A stretch of DNA of 64,000 bases from Rhizobiales bacterium 2SD (GTDB lineage: Bacteria > Pseudomonadota > Alphaproteobacteria > Rhizobiales > Beijerinckiaceae), in NCBI GenBank assembly GCA_005502805.1, contig SCMY01000007.1, positions 310,001 to 374,000 on the forward strand, given 5' to 3'. The notes under the pieces are model-generated. The model did no database searches and had not been told where the DNA came from. It was given only the letters and a program-made list of their open reading frames with translations. Both the position numbers and the translations under genes were made by a program. Positions 37,042 through 45,549 of this stretch are shown here, one piece after another. The first letter of the stretch is position 1; every line of letters starts with the position of its first letter.

Positions 37042-39960
37042 TCAGCCCGTCAGCGCCTCGTCCAGCACCCTGACAACGTGCACCGCCTCGCGCCCGGCGC
37101 CGTCATGAATCTGGTGGCGGCAGCTGGTGCCATCGGCGACGACGAGATCGTTCGCCGCAGCCTTGCGCACCGCCGGCAGCAGCGAGAGCTCGCCCATGGC
37201 GAGCGAGACGTCGATCGTCGCCGCGCCATAGCCGAAGGCGCCGGACATGCCGCAGCAGCTCGATTCGATCGGCTTGACCTCGAGCCCCGGCACCGCCCGC
37301 AAGGTCTTCTCGACCGCCCCCATCGCGTCGAACGCCTTCTGGTGACAATGGCCGTGCAGATGGGCGACGCGCCCGCCTTGATCGCGCAATGGCAGGCTGG
37401 TCCGGCCCGCGGCCATGTCGGCGGCCAACAGCTCCTCGACCAGCAGCGCCGCCTTGGCCAGGGGCTCGACCTCCGCCTTCGGCAGCAGCGCGCCGAACTC
37501 GTCGCGGAAGCTCATCAGGCAGGAGGGTTCGAGCCCGACGACCCTCGCGCCCCTGGCGACGAAGGGCGCTAGCGCATCGAGCGTGCGCCTCGCCTCGGCG
37601 CGGGCTTCGTCGACCAAACCAGCCGAGAGGAAGGTGCGCCCGCAGCAGAGCGGCCGGCCTCCCCCTGCAGCTTCGACGCGATGCAGGCGATAGCCGCCGG
37701 CCTTGAGCACACGCTCGGCCGCCTCGAGGTTCTCGCGCTCGAAATAGCGGTTGAAGGTGTCGCCGAAGAGCACGATGTCGCGGCCATCACCCTGCACCGC
37801 AGAGGGGCTCGCCGGCGCAGCCGCCTCGCGCCAGGGCTTACGCCAGACCGGCAGCGAGCGCCGCGCCGAGAAGCCGAGCCAGCGTTCGCTGAGCTTCGCC
37901 AGCAGCGGAATGCGGTCGCGCAGATTCATCAAAGGCGCGAGCTTCGCGGCGAATGGCGCATAGCGCGGCAGGAAGGCGATCAGGCGCTCCTTCAGCGGCA
38001 GGCCGTGCCTGGCATGGTAGTGATGCAGGAACTCGACCTTCATCCGGGCCATGTCGACGCCGGTCGGGCAGTCGCGCTTGCAGCCCTTGCAGGAGACGCA
38101 GAGATCGAGCGTCTCCTTCATCTCCGGCGAGGTGAAGGCATCCTCGCCGAGCTGGCCGGAGATGGCGAGCCGGAGCGTATTGGCCCGCCCGCGAGTGAGA
38201 TGCTGCTCCTCGCGCGTCGCCCTGTAGGATGGGCACATCGTGCCGCCGGCCATCTTCCGGCAGGTGCCGTTGTTGTTGCACATCTCGACGGCACCGCCGA
38301 GGCCGCCCCAGTCGGACCAGTCGAGCGCGGTCTCCACCGGCACCGGCGTGGCATAGCCGGGCGGAAAGCGCATCAGGCTGCGGTCGTCCATATGATAGGG
38401 CCGGACGATCTTGCCGGGGTTGAGATGGTTGCCAGGGTCGAACCCGTCCTTCACCGCCTCGAAGGCGCGGGTCAGCGGCCCCCCGAACATCGGCTCGACG
38501 AAATCCGAGCGCGAGATGCCGTCGCCATGCTCGCCCGAGAACGAGCCCTTGAAGCGGCGCACGAGGTCGCAGGCCTCCTCGGCGATGCCGCGCATCGCCT
38601 TCACGCCGGCTTCCGTCTTCATGTTGAGGATCGGGCGGACATGCAGGCAGCCGACCGAGGCATGCGCATACCAGGTGCCGCGCGTGCCGTGCCGCTCGAA
38701 CAAAGCGGTGACCGCGTCGGTATAGTCGGCGAGGTGCTCGAGCGGGACGGCGCAGTCCTCGATGAAGGAGACCGGCTTCCCATCGCCCTTCATCGACATC
38801 ATGATGTTGAGGCAGGCTTCGCGCACTTCCCAGACCGGCTTCTGCCGGGCGGGCTCGACCACCTCGACCACGGCGTCCGGGAAGCCGTGATCGGCCATGC
38901 ACTGGTCGAGCCGCTTGAGATCCCCCTTCAGCGCTGCAAGGTCATCACCGGCGAACTCGACCAGCAGCAGGCAGTTCGGCTTGCCCTTGGTGATGTCGGC
39001 GAGCGTGCGCACGAAGAGCGGGATGTCGGCGCCGAGCACCAGCACATTGTTGTCGACGAGTTCGACCGCAACCGGACCGAGCGCAACGATATGCTGCGTC
39101 GTCTCCATCGCGGCGCGGAAATTCGGGAAATGGCAGACGCCCATGACGCGATGCTGCGGCAGGGTCGAGAGCTTCAGCGTCGCCTGCGTCGTCAGCGCCA
39201 GCGTGCCTTCCGAGCCGACCAGCAGATGCGACAGGTTCGGCCGCGGCACGATCAGTTCGTCGAGATTATAACCGCCGACACGCCGCTGCACCTTGGGGAA
39301 GATCGCCTCGATCTCGTCGCGATGCCGGTCGGCCAGGCCCAGCATGCTCTCCATCAGCGCCCGCGCCCGCGGCGAGGCATTGTCGCCGACCGGCCCTTCG
39401 CCGAGCGCGAAGGGCTCGCCGTCATGGAACATCGCTTTCAGGCCGATGACGTTGTCGACGGTCTTGCCGTAACGCAGCGAGCGAGCGCCCGAGGAGTTGT
39501 TGCCGACCATGCCGCCAATGGTGCAGCGGCTCGCCGTCGAAGGCTCGACCGGGAAGAACAGCCCGTCCTTCTTCACGTGGCCGTTGAGCGCTTCCAGCAC
39601 GATGCCGGGCGCGACCGAGACCGTGCGTGACGATGGGTCATAGTCGCGGATCGCGTTGAAATGCCGGCTCATGTCGAGGATCAGCGCATCGCCGATCGGC
39701 TGGCCGTTCTGCGAGGTGCCGCCACCGCGCGCGATCACCGGCACGCCGTGCTCGGCCGCGATCGACAGCGCCGCCGCGATATCGGCCTCGCTCTTCGGGA
39801 AGGCGACGCCTTGCGGGACGATCTGGTAGATCGAGGCGTCGGTGGCGTAGCGGCCGCGGGTGAAGGCGTCGAAACGCACCTCCCCTTCCAAGGCCTGCGT
39901 GAGTTTCCGTTCGAAGCCGAGATTGCGGCTGTGCGGGCGCGGCAGCGCGGCCTGCGTCAT
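37042..39960 (-). CDS. ydiJ: FAD-linked oxidase fused to Fe-S subunit (YdiJ-like 2-hydroxyacid dehydrogenase)
   Basis: A 972-residue fusion. Residues about 40-530 form a VAO-type FAD domain (IARGGGTSQNGQPIG; SRCTIGGMVGNNSSGARS) with the GlcD/D-lactate dehydrogenase C-terminal cap. From about 610 there is an Fe-S part with CVSCKGCKRDCP and two CCG-type motifs (HCHQKAF; SSCCGMSGAFGYG). The order and length match E. coli YdiJ, an FAD/Fe-S (R)-2-hydroxyglutarate dehydrogenase. It is downstream of, and overlaps by four bases, the TctA gene, so the substrate may be an imported 2-hydroxyacid. Confidence 0.82.
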   Translation of the reverse strand: MTQAALPRPHSRNLGFERKLTQALEGEVRFDAFTRGRYATDASIYQIVPQGVAFPKSEADIAAALSIAAEHGVPVIARGGGTSQNGQPIGDALILDMSRHFNAIRDYDPSSRTVSVAPGIVLEALNGHVKKDGLFFPVEPSTASRCTIGGMVGNNSSGARSLRYGKTVDNVIGLKAMFHDGEPFALGEGPVGDNASPRARALMESMLGLADRHRDEIEAIFPKVQRRVGGYNLDELIVPRPNLSHLLVGSEGTLALTTQATLKLSTLPQHRVMGVCHFPNFRAAMETTQHIVALGPVAVELVDNNVLVLGADIPLFVRTLADITKGKPNCLLLVEFAGDDLAALKGDLKRLDQCMADHGFPDAVVEVVEPARQKPVWEVREACLNIMMSMKGDGKPVSFIEDCAVPLEHLADYTDAVTALFERHGTRGTWYAHASVGCLHVRPILNMKTEAGVKAMRGIAEEACDLVRRFKGSFSGEHGDGISRSDFVEPMFGGPLTRAFEAVKDGFDPGNHLNPGKIVRPYHMDDRSLMRFPPGYATPVPVETALDWSDWGGLGGAVEMCNNNGTCRKMAGGTMCPSYRATREEQHLTRGRANTLRLAISGQLGEDAFTSPEMKETLDLCVSCKGCKRDCPTGVDMARMKVEFLHHYHARHGLPLKERLIAFLPRYAPFAAKLAPLMNLRDRIPLLAKLSERWLGFSARRSLPVWRKPWREAAAPASPSAVQGDGRDIVLFGDTFNRYFERENLEAAERVLKAGGYRLHRVEAAGGGRPLCCGRTFLSAGLVDEARAEARRTLDALAPFVARGARVVGLEPSCLMSFRDEFGALLPKAEVEPLAKAALLVEELLAADMAAGRTSLPLRDQGGRVAHLHGHCHQKAFDAMGAVEKTLRAVPGLEVKPIESSCCGMSGAFGYGAATIDVSLAMGELSLLPAVRKAAANDLVVADGTSCRHQIHDGAGREAVHVVRVLDEALTG

Positions 39961-41486
39961 CTGGTGGCCTCTGCGGTCTCAGGATCTTGCCGGCTGCGTC
40001 CACGCAATGCGGCAATCGCATCGCCGGCCGGCCCCCAGCATAGCAGCAGCAGGGCAAGAACGACGAGCGTAGCGACCAGCCCGTTCGCCCAGAAGATGCC
40101 GAGCGAGCCACCGGAGCCGAGCAGCGCCTGGCGGAAGGCGTCCTCGGCCCTATCCCCCAGCACCAGCGCCAGGATCAACGGCGCGAGCGGGTAGTCGAGC
40201 TTCTTGAAGACATAGCCGACGACGCCGAAGATCAGCATCAGCCAGATGTCGAAGATCGAGTTCGAGATCGTGTAGGCGCCAATGGCGCAGACGATCAGGA
40301 TCACCGGCGCGACGAAGGAGAACGGAATCCGCATGATCGCGGCAAAGAGCGGCACCGTCGCCAGCACGATGACGAGGCCGGCGAGATTGCCGAGATACAT
40401 CGAGGCGATCAGCCCCCAGACGAAATCCTTCTGCTCGACGAACAGCATCGGCCCGGGCTGCAGGCCCCAGACCAGCAGCCCACCCAGCAGCACAGCTGCG
40501 GTCGCCGAGCCGGGAATGCCGAGCGCCAGCATCGGCAGGAGCGCGCTGGTGCCGGCGGCATGGGCGGCGGTTTCCGGCGCCAGCACGCCCTCGATCTCGC
40601 CTTTGCCGAAATTCTTGCCACGCTTCGAGAAGCGCTTGGCCAGGCCATAGCCCATGAAAGAGGCCGCGATCGCCCCACCCGGCGTCACGCCCATCCACAT
40701 GCCGACGATCGCGGAACGCAGCAGCGTCGCCCAGTAGCGCGGCAGGCCGGCCCAGGTCCGCAGCACGACCATGAGGTCGATCTTCGCCTGCTTGCCCTTG
40801 AATACCAGCCCTTCCTCGACCGTCAGCAGGATCTCGCTGACGCCGAACAGGCCGATCACCACGATCAGGAAGTCGAAGCCGCGCATCAGCTCGGTCGAGC
40901 CGAAGGTCATGCGCAGGTCGCCCGAGATCGAGTCGAGGCCGACCGCCGCGAGCAGGAAGCCGATGCAGAGCGAGGCGATGATCTTGGCGCGGTTCTCCCG
41001 GCCCATGCCGATGAAGGAGCAGAAGGTCAGGAGGAAGACCGCGAAGAACTCGGCCGGGCCGAACCTGAGCGCAAATTGCGCGACCAGCGGCGCGACGAAG
41101 GTGATCAGCACGACGCCGGAGAGCGCGCCGATGAAGGAGGCGGTGAAGGCCGCAGTTAACGCCTCCGCCGCTTTGCCCTGCACCGCCATCGGATAGCCGT
41201 CGAAGGTGGTCGCGACCGACCAGGCCTCGCCGGGAATGTTGAACAGGATCGAGGTGATCGCCCCGCCGAACAGCGCACCCCAGTAGATCGACGAGAGCAG
41301 GATGATCGCCGAGGTCGGGTCCATGCCGAAGGTCAGCGGCAGCAGGATCGCGACGCCGTTCGGTCCGCCTAAGCCCGGCAGCACCCCGACGATGATGCCG
41401 AGGATGACCCCGACCGCCATGAAGCCGATATTGTGCCAGGAGAGCGCGACCTGGAAGCCGGCGATGAGCGAGGCGAGATCGTCCAT
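39957..41486 (-). CDS. tctA: Tripartite tricarboxylate transporter large permease
   Basis: A 509-residue membrane protein with about eleven helices and the TctA signature LPGLGGPNGVAILLPLTFGMDPTSAI near residue 35, plus NIPGEAWSVATTFDGYP and GMWMGVTPGGAIAASFMGYG. It is the main translocation subunit. ATGA overlap (39960-39957) couples it to the dehydrogenase gene. Order on the transcript is tctC-tctB-tctA-ydiJ. Confidence 0.93.
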   Translation of the reverse strand: MDDLASLIAGFQVALSWHNIGFMAVGVILGIIVGVLPGLGGPNGVAILLPLTFGMDPTSAIILLSSIYWGALFGGAITSILFNIPGEAWSVATTFDGYPMAVQGKAAEALTAAFTASFIGALSGVVLITFVAPLVAQFALRFGPAEFFAVFLLTFCSFIGMGRENRAKIIASLCIGFLLAAVGLDSISGDLRMTFGSTELMRGFDFLIVVIGLFGVSEILLTVEEGLVFKGKQAKIDLMVVLRTWAGLPRYWATLLRSAIVGMWMGVTPGGAIAASFMGYGLAKRFSKRGKNFGKGEIEGVLAPETAAHAAGTSALLPMLALGIPGSATAAVLLGGLLVWGLQPGPMLFVEQKDFVWGLIASMYLGNLAGLVIVLATVPLFAAIMRIPFSFVAPVILIVCAIGAYTISNSIFDIWLMLIFGVVGYVFKKLDYPLAPLILALVLGDRAEDAFRQALLGSGGSLGIFWANGLVATLVVLALLLLCWGPAGDAIAALRGRSRQDPETAEATR

Positions 41487-41496
41487 CGGTCGTCCT

Positions 41497-41997
41497 TCAG
41501 TAGCCGAGCATGGCTTCGAGTGGACCCTTCGGCAGGGGCACGCGGAATTGCAGTTCGAAGATCCAGAAGCAGACGACCGGCACGATCAGCGCCGTGAGCC
41601 CGATCGACCACCAGCGCGAAGTGCCAACCACCGCCATGAAGGCGACGATGAAGATCGCCGAGGCGACATAGAGCCCGAGCGGCTGGATCAGCGCCACGAA
41701 CAGGACGAGCGGCCCCAGCACCCGGACGACCTGGCGCAGTTGCTCATAGGTGACGAAAATGCCGTCCGGCCGGCGGAAGGACTGCCAGAGGATGAAGAGC
41801 GAGGCCGCGAGGAAGATCCAGCCGACCCGGGCCGGGAAGAAACCGTTCTGCGGCCCGCCATCCCAGCCGGCGCCGCGGCCATGCGAGTCATAGAGCACGA
41901 CGCCGGCGAGGCCGATCAGCAGCAGCGCCGTGGCGATCTCGACCGGCCGGCGCGAGATGCCAGGTTCGGGTGTTTCAGCTTCACCAGTGTTCGACAC
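41497..41997 (-). CDS. tctB: Tripartite tricarboxylate transporter small permease
   Basis: A 166-residue protein with four hydrophobic helices, as in TctB. It starts at GTG 41997 with a strong GGAGGTGAAGC ribosome-binding site, and ends ten bases before tctA. A family A repeat lies between tctC and this gene. Confidence 0.88.
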   Translation of the reverse strand: MSNTGEAETPEPGISRRPVEIATALLLIGLAGVVLYDSHGRGAGWDGGPQNGFFPARVGWIFLAASLFILWQSFRRPDGIFVTYEQLRQVVRVLGPLVLFVALIQPLGLYVASAIFIVAFMAVVGTSRWWSIGLTALIVPVVCFWIFELQFRVPLPKGPLEAMLGY

Positions 41998-42010
41998 GCT
42001 TCACCTCCAA

Positions 42011-42108
42011 GTCATCCCGGACAAGCCGCGAAGCGGCGCCGATCCGGGATCCATTCCTGAAGCGTTCCGGAATGGATCCCGGGTCTCCCTTCGGTCGCCC
42101 GGGATGAC
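42011..42108. repeat. Intergenic palindromic repeat, family A (GTCATCCCGG variant)
   Basis: Starts GTCATCCCGG and ends CCGGGATGAC, with an inner dyad GGATCCATTCC/GGAATGGATCC. Placed between tctC and tctB on the same transcript, so it would be a processing or attenuating hairpin in the mRNA. Confidence 0.7.
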
Positions 42109-42133
42109 AAGCCACCCAGGCAACGGCAATCGT

Positions 42134-43117
42134 TCACTTCGCCATGAAGCCGGCGTCGGTCATCAGCTTCTCGTGCTTCTGCTCGTCCGCCTTGAGGAAG
42201 GAAACGAAAGCCTCGCCGTCGCGATAGTCCGCCGCCAGCGCATTGCGGGCGAGGTACTCTTTCCATTCCGGCGTCTCGGAGACCTTCTTGAACAGGTCGA
42301 CATAGAAGGCCTGCTGGTCCTTGCTGACCTTGCCGGGCATGAACATGCCGCGCAGCATCTGGTAGCTGACATTCAGCCCCTGCGAGGCGCAGGTCGGGAT
42401 ATCAGCCCAGGACTGCCCGTCCGCGACCTTCTCGGTATAGGCCATCTTCTGCTCGGCGAAGACGCAGAGCGGGCGCGTGGCGCCGCCGCGCCAGTTGGCG
42501 AGGTCCTCGGCCGGGTTATTGGTGGTGGCCTCGACATGCCCGCCCGAGAGCTGGGTCGAGGCCTGGCCGCCGGAGGTGTAGGGGATATAGGCGAACTTGG
42601 TGCCGCCCTGCTTCTCCATGGCGAAGACGAGCAGGTTGTCCTCGCGCTTGGACGAGGTGCCGCCGATCTTCATCGCCGGGCTGGCGCTCTTTGCCGCCGC
42701 CATCAGGTCGCCGGCGTTCTTATAGGGCGACTTGGCGTTGACCCAGAGCAGGAAGGAATCCTGCGCCAGCATCGCGACCGGGGTGTAGTCAGTCCAGTTC
42801 AGCGCCAGCTTGGTCGCCATCGGCGTCATGAAGATGCCGCTCGAGGTGGTGATCAGCTTGTGCGCGTCGCCGGCCGATTTCTGGATGTCGAGCATGCCCT
42901 CGGCGCCGCCGGCGGCCGGCTTGTTGACGACGATGATCGGCTGCTTGGTTAACTGCTGCTTCTGGATGATGCCCTGGATCGTCCGCGCCATCTGGTCGGA
43001 CGCACCGCCCGCCGAGAACGGCACCACGATCTCGATCGGCTTCGTCGGCTCCCAGGCGGCCGCCTGCCCGATGCCGGCGGCCAGAATCGCGGTCGCGGCC
43101 AGCCATTGCTGCTTCAT
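42134..43117 (-). CDS. tctC: Tripartite tricarboxylate transporter substrate-binding protein (Bug family)
   Basis: A 327-residue periplasmic protein with a signal peptide (residues 1-21, ending GQAAAW) and the Bug opening PTKPIEIVVPFSAGGASDQMAR, which forms the carboxylate-binding loop. It differs from the second Bug protein of the window (48479-49453) in carrying long insertions, so the two are not recent duplicates. First gene of the tctCBA-ydiJ unit. Confidence 0.9.
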   Translation of the reverse strand: MKQQWLAATAILAAGIGQAAAWEPTKPIEIVVPFSAGGASDQMARTIQGIIQKQQLTKQPIIVVNKPAAGGAEGMLDIQKSAGDAHKLITTSSGIFMTPMATKLALNWTDYTPVAMLAQDSFLLWVNAKSPYKNAGDLMAAAKSASPAMKIGGTSSKREDNLLVFAMEKQGGTKFAYIPYTSGGQASTQLSGGHVEATTNNPAEDLANWRGGATRPLCVFAEQKMAYTEKVADGQSWADIPTCASQGLNVSYQMLRGMFMPGKVSKDQQAFYVDLFKKVSETPEWKEYLARNALAADYRDGEAFVSFLKADEQKHEKLMTDAGFMAK

Positions 43118-43177
43118 GATCGCACCCTCCCGATGATTGCGCTCTGACGGCGCGGTGGAGGGAGCTTAGATCAAAAA

Positions 43178-43189
43178 ATTTTGCATTCA
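43178..43189 (-). promoter_or_regulatory. Candidate GntR site upstream of tctC
   Basis: On the minus strand this reads TGAATGCAAAAT, identical to 44118-44129 on the plus strand. It is 61 bases upstream of the tctC start codon. The two copies flank the GntR gene at 43327-44031. Confidence 0.5.
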
Positions 43190-43230
43190 ATATGAAAAGT
43201 GACGATGCGAGGATTGACGACGATGGCAGC

Positions 43231-43319
43231 CGTCATCCTCGGGCGCAACACAGCCCCGAGAATCTCTGGACAAGAAGGCGCTGGTTTCCGAGATGCCCGG
43301 GCCAAGCCCGAGCATGACG
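43231..43319. repeat. Intergenic palindromic repeat, family A (copy 5)
   Basis: Starts CGTCATCCTCGGGC and ends CGAGCATGACG. Two hairpins separated by an AT-richer segment. It lies immediately after the GntR stop codon and ahead of tctC, so it may terminate the regulator transcript. Confidence 0.7.
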
Positions 43320-43326
43320 CCGCCCT

Positions 43327-44031
43327 TCACCCAGTCGAAGCCTGCGCCGCCTTCAGCTTGTTGCGCAGATGCAGGAACAGGATGTCGGAGAGCTCCGGGC
43401 CGGCGCGCCGCCGCAGCGCATCGAGGATCGCCTCGTGCTCGCGCATCGCCTCGCCGAGACGGTCGCGATCCTTGGCGAGATTGGCAGAATAGCGCACCCG
43501 CCGGATCCGCCCGGCAAGGCCCGCATAGGTCGCCGCCAGCGTCGCATTCCCGGCCGCAGCGACGATCAGCTGATGGATCGCCTGGTTGCAATGGAAATAG
43601 CCATGCATGTCCCGGCGCAGGTAAAAGCGGTACATATCGTGATGAATCCGCTCGATCTCGGCGAATTCCGCCTCTGAAATCCGCTCACAGGCCAACCGTC
43701 CGGCCAGCGCCTCGAGTCCGCCCATCACATCGAAGAGCTCGCGGATATCCTCTGGACTGAGCTCGCGCACCCGCGCGCCGCGATTGGGCAGAAGCTCGAT
43801 CAGCCCTTCGGCCGCCAACACCTTGAGCGCCTCGCGCAAAGGCGTGCGCGAGATATTGAAGCGCTCGCACAGCGCCCGCTCGGGCACACGCGCGCCATCG
43901 GCAAGATTGCCCTCGACGATGAAGTCGCGCAGCGCGACCAGCAGCCCCTCATGCAGCGAGGTCGCCGGCTTCACAGCCTCCGCCGGAGCCGGGCTTCGCT
44001 CATCGAGGGTATCGAGAAATGGCTCACTCAT
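43327..44031 (-). CDS. GntR-family (FCD/FadR subgroup) transcriptional regulator
   Basis: A 234-residue protein. Residues about 25-95 form a winged HTH (VPERALCERFNISRTPLREALK) and residues about 105-220 an all-helical FCD ligand domain that usually holds a metal through Asp/His residues (NQAIHQLIVAAAG). It lies between tctC (same strand, downstream) and a divergent aminotransferase gene. The 12-base motif TGAATGCAAAAT upstream of both makes it the likely regulator of the two units. Ligand probably an organic acid. Confidence 0.9.
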   Translation of the reverse strand: MSEPFLDTLDERSPAPAEAVKPATSLHEGLLVALRDFIVEGNLADGARVPERALCERFNISRTPLREALKVLAAEGLIELLPNRGARVRELSPEDIRELFDVMGGLEALAGRLACERISEAEFAEIERIHHDMYRFYLRRDMHGYFHCNQAIHQLIVAAAGNATLAATYAGLAGRIRRVRYSANLAKDRDRLGEAMREHEAILDALRRRAGPELSDILFLHLRNKLKAAQASTG

Positions 44032-44117
44032 GCATCATCGCTAAGTCGGCCCGGGTCGCCTGTCGAGCCCGATTGCGCATGATCAGCATACCATATCGCA
44101 GTTGATCTTCCAAAAAA

Positions 44118-44129
44118 TGAATGCAAAAT
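44118..44129 (+). promoter_or_regulatory. Candidate GntR site upstream of the aminotransferase gene
   Basis: TGAATGCAAAAT, identical to the minus-strand sequence at 43178-43189, in the divergent gap between the GntR gene and the aminotransferase gene (start 44180). It could control both. Confidence 0.5.
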
Positions 44130-44179
44130 ATCAGGCAACAGCGCAGCAGCGCCTGGCCCTCAGGGAGGATAAGAACATC

Positions 44180-45373
44180 ATGCAAGGGCGTCACTTCCTG
44201 CACATCCCCGGTCCGAGCCCGATTCCGGACCGGATCCTGCGCGCCATCGCCATGCCGATCATCGACCATCGCAGCGCCGAATTCGCCGCGCTCGGCAAGA
44301 CGGTGCTCGAAGGCAGCAAGGCCGTCTTCAAGACGAAGCAGCCGGTGGTGATCTATCCCTCCTCGGGCACTGGCGCCTGGGAGGCGGCGATCGTCAACAC
44401 GCTCTCGCCCGGCGACACCGTGCTGATGGCCGAGACCGGCCATTTCGCGACCTTGTGGAAGACCATCGCCACGCGCTTCGGCGTCGAGGTCGAGTTCATC
44501 CCTGGTGACTGGCGCCGCGGCGCCGATCCGGCCGCGATCGAGGCGCGACTCACCGAGGACAAGGCCCGCAAGATCAAGGCGGTGATGGTCGTCCATAACG
44601 AGACCTCGACCGGCGCGACCAGTCGCGTCGCCGAGATCCGCAAGGCGATCGACGCCGCCGGCCACCCAGCCCTGTTCATGGTCGACACGATCTCCTCGCT
44701 AGCCTCGGTCGATTACCGCCATGACGAATGGCAGGTCGACGTCACCGTCTCGGGCTCGCAGAAAGGGCTGATGCTGCCGCCGGGCCTCGGCTTCAACGCC
44801 GTCTCGGAAAAAGCGCTCGCGGCCTCGAAGACGAACACGCTGCCGCGCTCCTTCTGGGACTGGCAGGAGATGATCAAGATCAATGCCGGCGGCTTTTTCC
44901 CCTATACGCCGGCGACCAACCTCCTCTACGGGCTGAAGGAGGCGCTCGCCATGCTGGAGGAGGAAGGGCTGGACCAGGTCTTCGCGCGCCACAAGCGCCT
45001 CGCCAGCGCCTGCCGTGCAGCGGTCAAGGCCTGGGGCCTCGAGGTGCTCTGCGAGAACCCGGCCGAGCACTCCCCGGTGCTTACCGCCGTGCTGATGCCG
45101 CCGAGCCATGACGCCGACCGCTTCCGCAAGATCGCGCTGGAGAAGTTCAACATCTCCCTCGGCTCCGGCCTCGGCAAGGTTGCCGGCAAGGTCTTCCGCA
45201 TCGGCCATCTCGGCGAGTGCAACGAGCTCGCCCTGCTCGGCGCACTCTCCGGTGTCGAGATGGGCCTTGCGGCTGCGGGCGTGCCACATCGCAGCGGCGG
45301 CGTCGCGGCGGCGATGGCTGATCTCGAAGGACGTGAACCGGGCAACGAAGCGAAGGTCGCGGCCGTCGCCTGA
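44180..45373 (+). CDS. Class V aminotransferase, serine-glyoxylate aminotransferase-like
   Basis: A 397-residue PLP enzyme beginning GRHFLHIPGPSPIPDRILRA, with the PLP-lysine segment SGSQKGLMLPPG near residue 198. These features mark the serine-glyoxylate/alanine-glyoxylate group, which exchanges amino groups between serine or alanine and glyoxylate. ATG 44180 follows a clear AGGGAGGAT. It is divergent from the GntR regulator. Its link to the TTT transporter and 2-hydroxyacid dehydrogenase would make sense if the imported acid feeds glyoxylate or a related 2-oxoacid. Confidence 0.9.
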   Translation: MQGRHFLHIPGPSPIPDRILRAIAMPIIDHRSAEFAALGKTVLEGSKAVFKTKQPVVIYPSSGTGAWEAAIVNTLSPGDTVLMAETGHFATLWKTIATRFGVEVEFIPGDWRRGADPAAIEARLTEDKARKIKAVMVVHNETSTGATSRVAEIRKAIDAAGHPALFMVDTISSLASVDYRHDEWQVDVTVSGSQKGLMLPPGLGFNAVSEKALAASKTNTLPRSFWDWQEMIKINAGGFFPYTPATNLLYGLKEALAMLEEEGLDQVFARHKRLASACRAAVKAWGLEVLCENPAEHSPVLTAVLMPPSHDADRFRKIALEKFNISLGSGLGKVAGKVFRIGHLGECNELALLGALSGVEMGLAAAGVPHRSGGVAAAMADLEGREPGNEAKVAAVA

Positions 45374-45388
45374 GCGGGCGCCCGCTCA
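45371..45388. repeat. Perfect 18-base palindrome overlapping the aminotransferase stop codon
   Basis: TGAGCGGGCGCCCGCTCA is identical to its reverse complement, and its first three bases are the stop codon. It could form a cruciform or the top of a terminator stem, but it has no loop. Confidence 0.6.
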
Positions 45389-45403
45389 GAAGTCCCCTCC
45401 CAA

Positions 45404-45427
45404 GATGCTCGCCCGGTGGCGGGCATC
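45404..45427 (+). terminator. Hairpin downstream of the aminotransferase gene
   Basis: GATGCTCGCC, loop CGGT, GGCGGGCATC (one G-T wobble). Probably a shortened family A repeat acting as terminator between convergent genes. No T run. Confidence 0.4.
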
Positions 45428-45549
45428 TGTATCCAGGGCGAGGCACCGTTGCTCAGCCGGGCGTGGATCAGGCGCAGATATGGAACTTGCGCCCTTGAGC
45501 CCGTGAGCTGATAGCGCGATTGCGAAGATGCACCGGCAGAGAATGACGA

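Noticed and set aside
37681..39630. A rightward open frame of about 650 codons opposite the YdiJ-like gene
   Set aside because: Antisense shadow; the FAD and Fe-S motifs are on the other strand.
18017..43319. CRISPR array interpretation of the recurring palindromes
   Set aside because: Copies are single, widely dispersed and not separated by uniform spacers; no cas genes are present.
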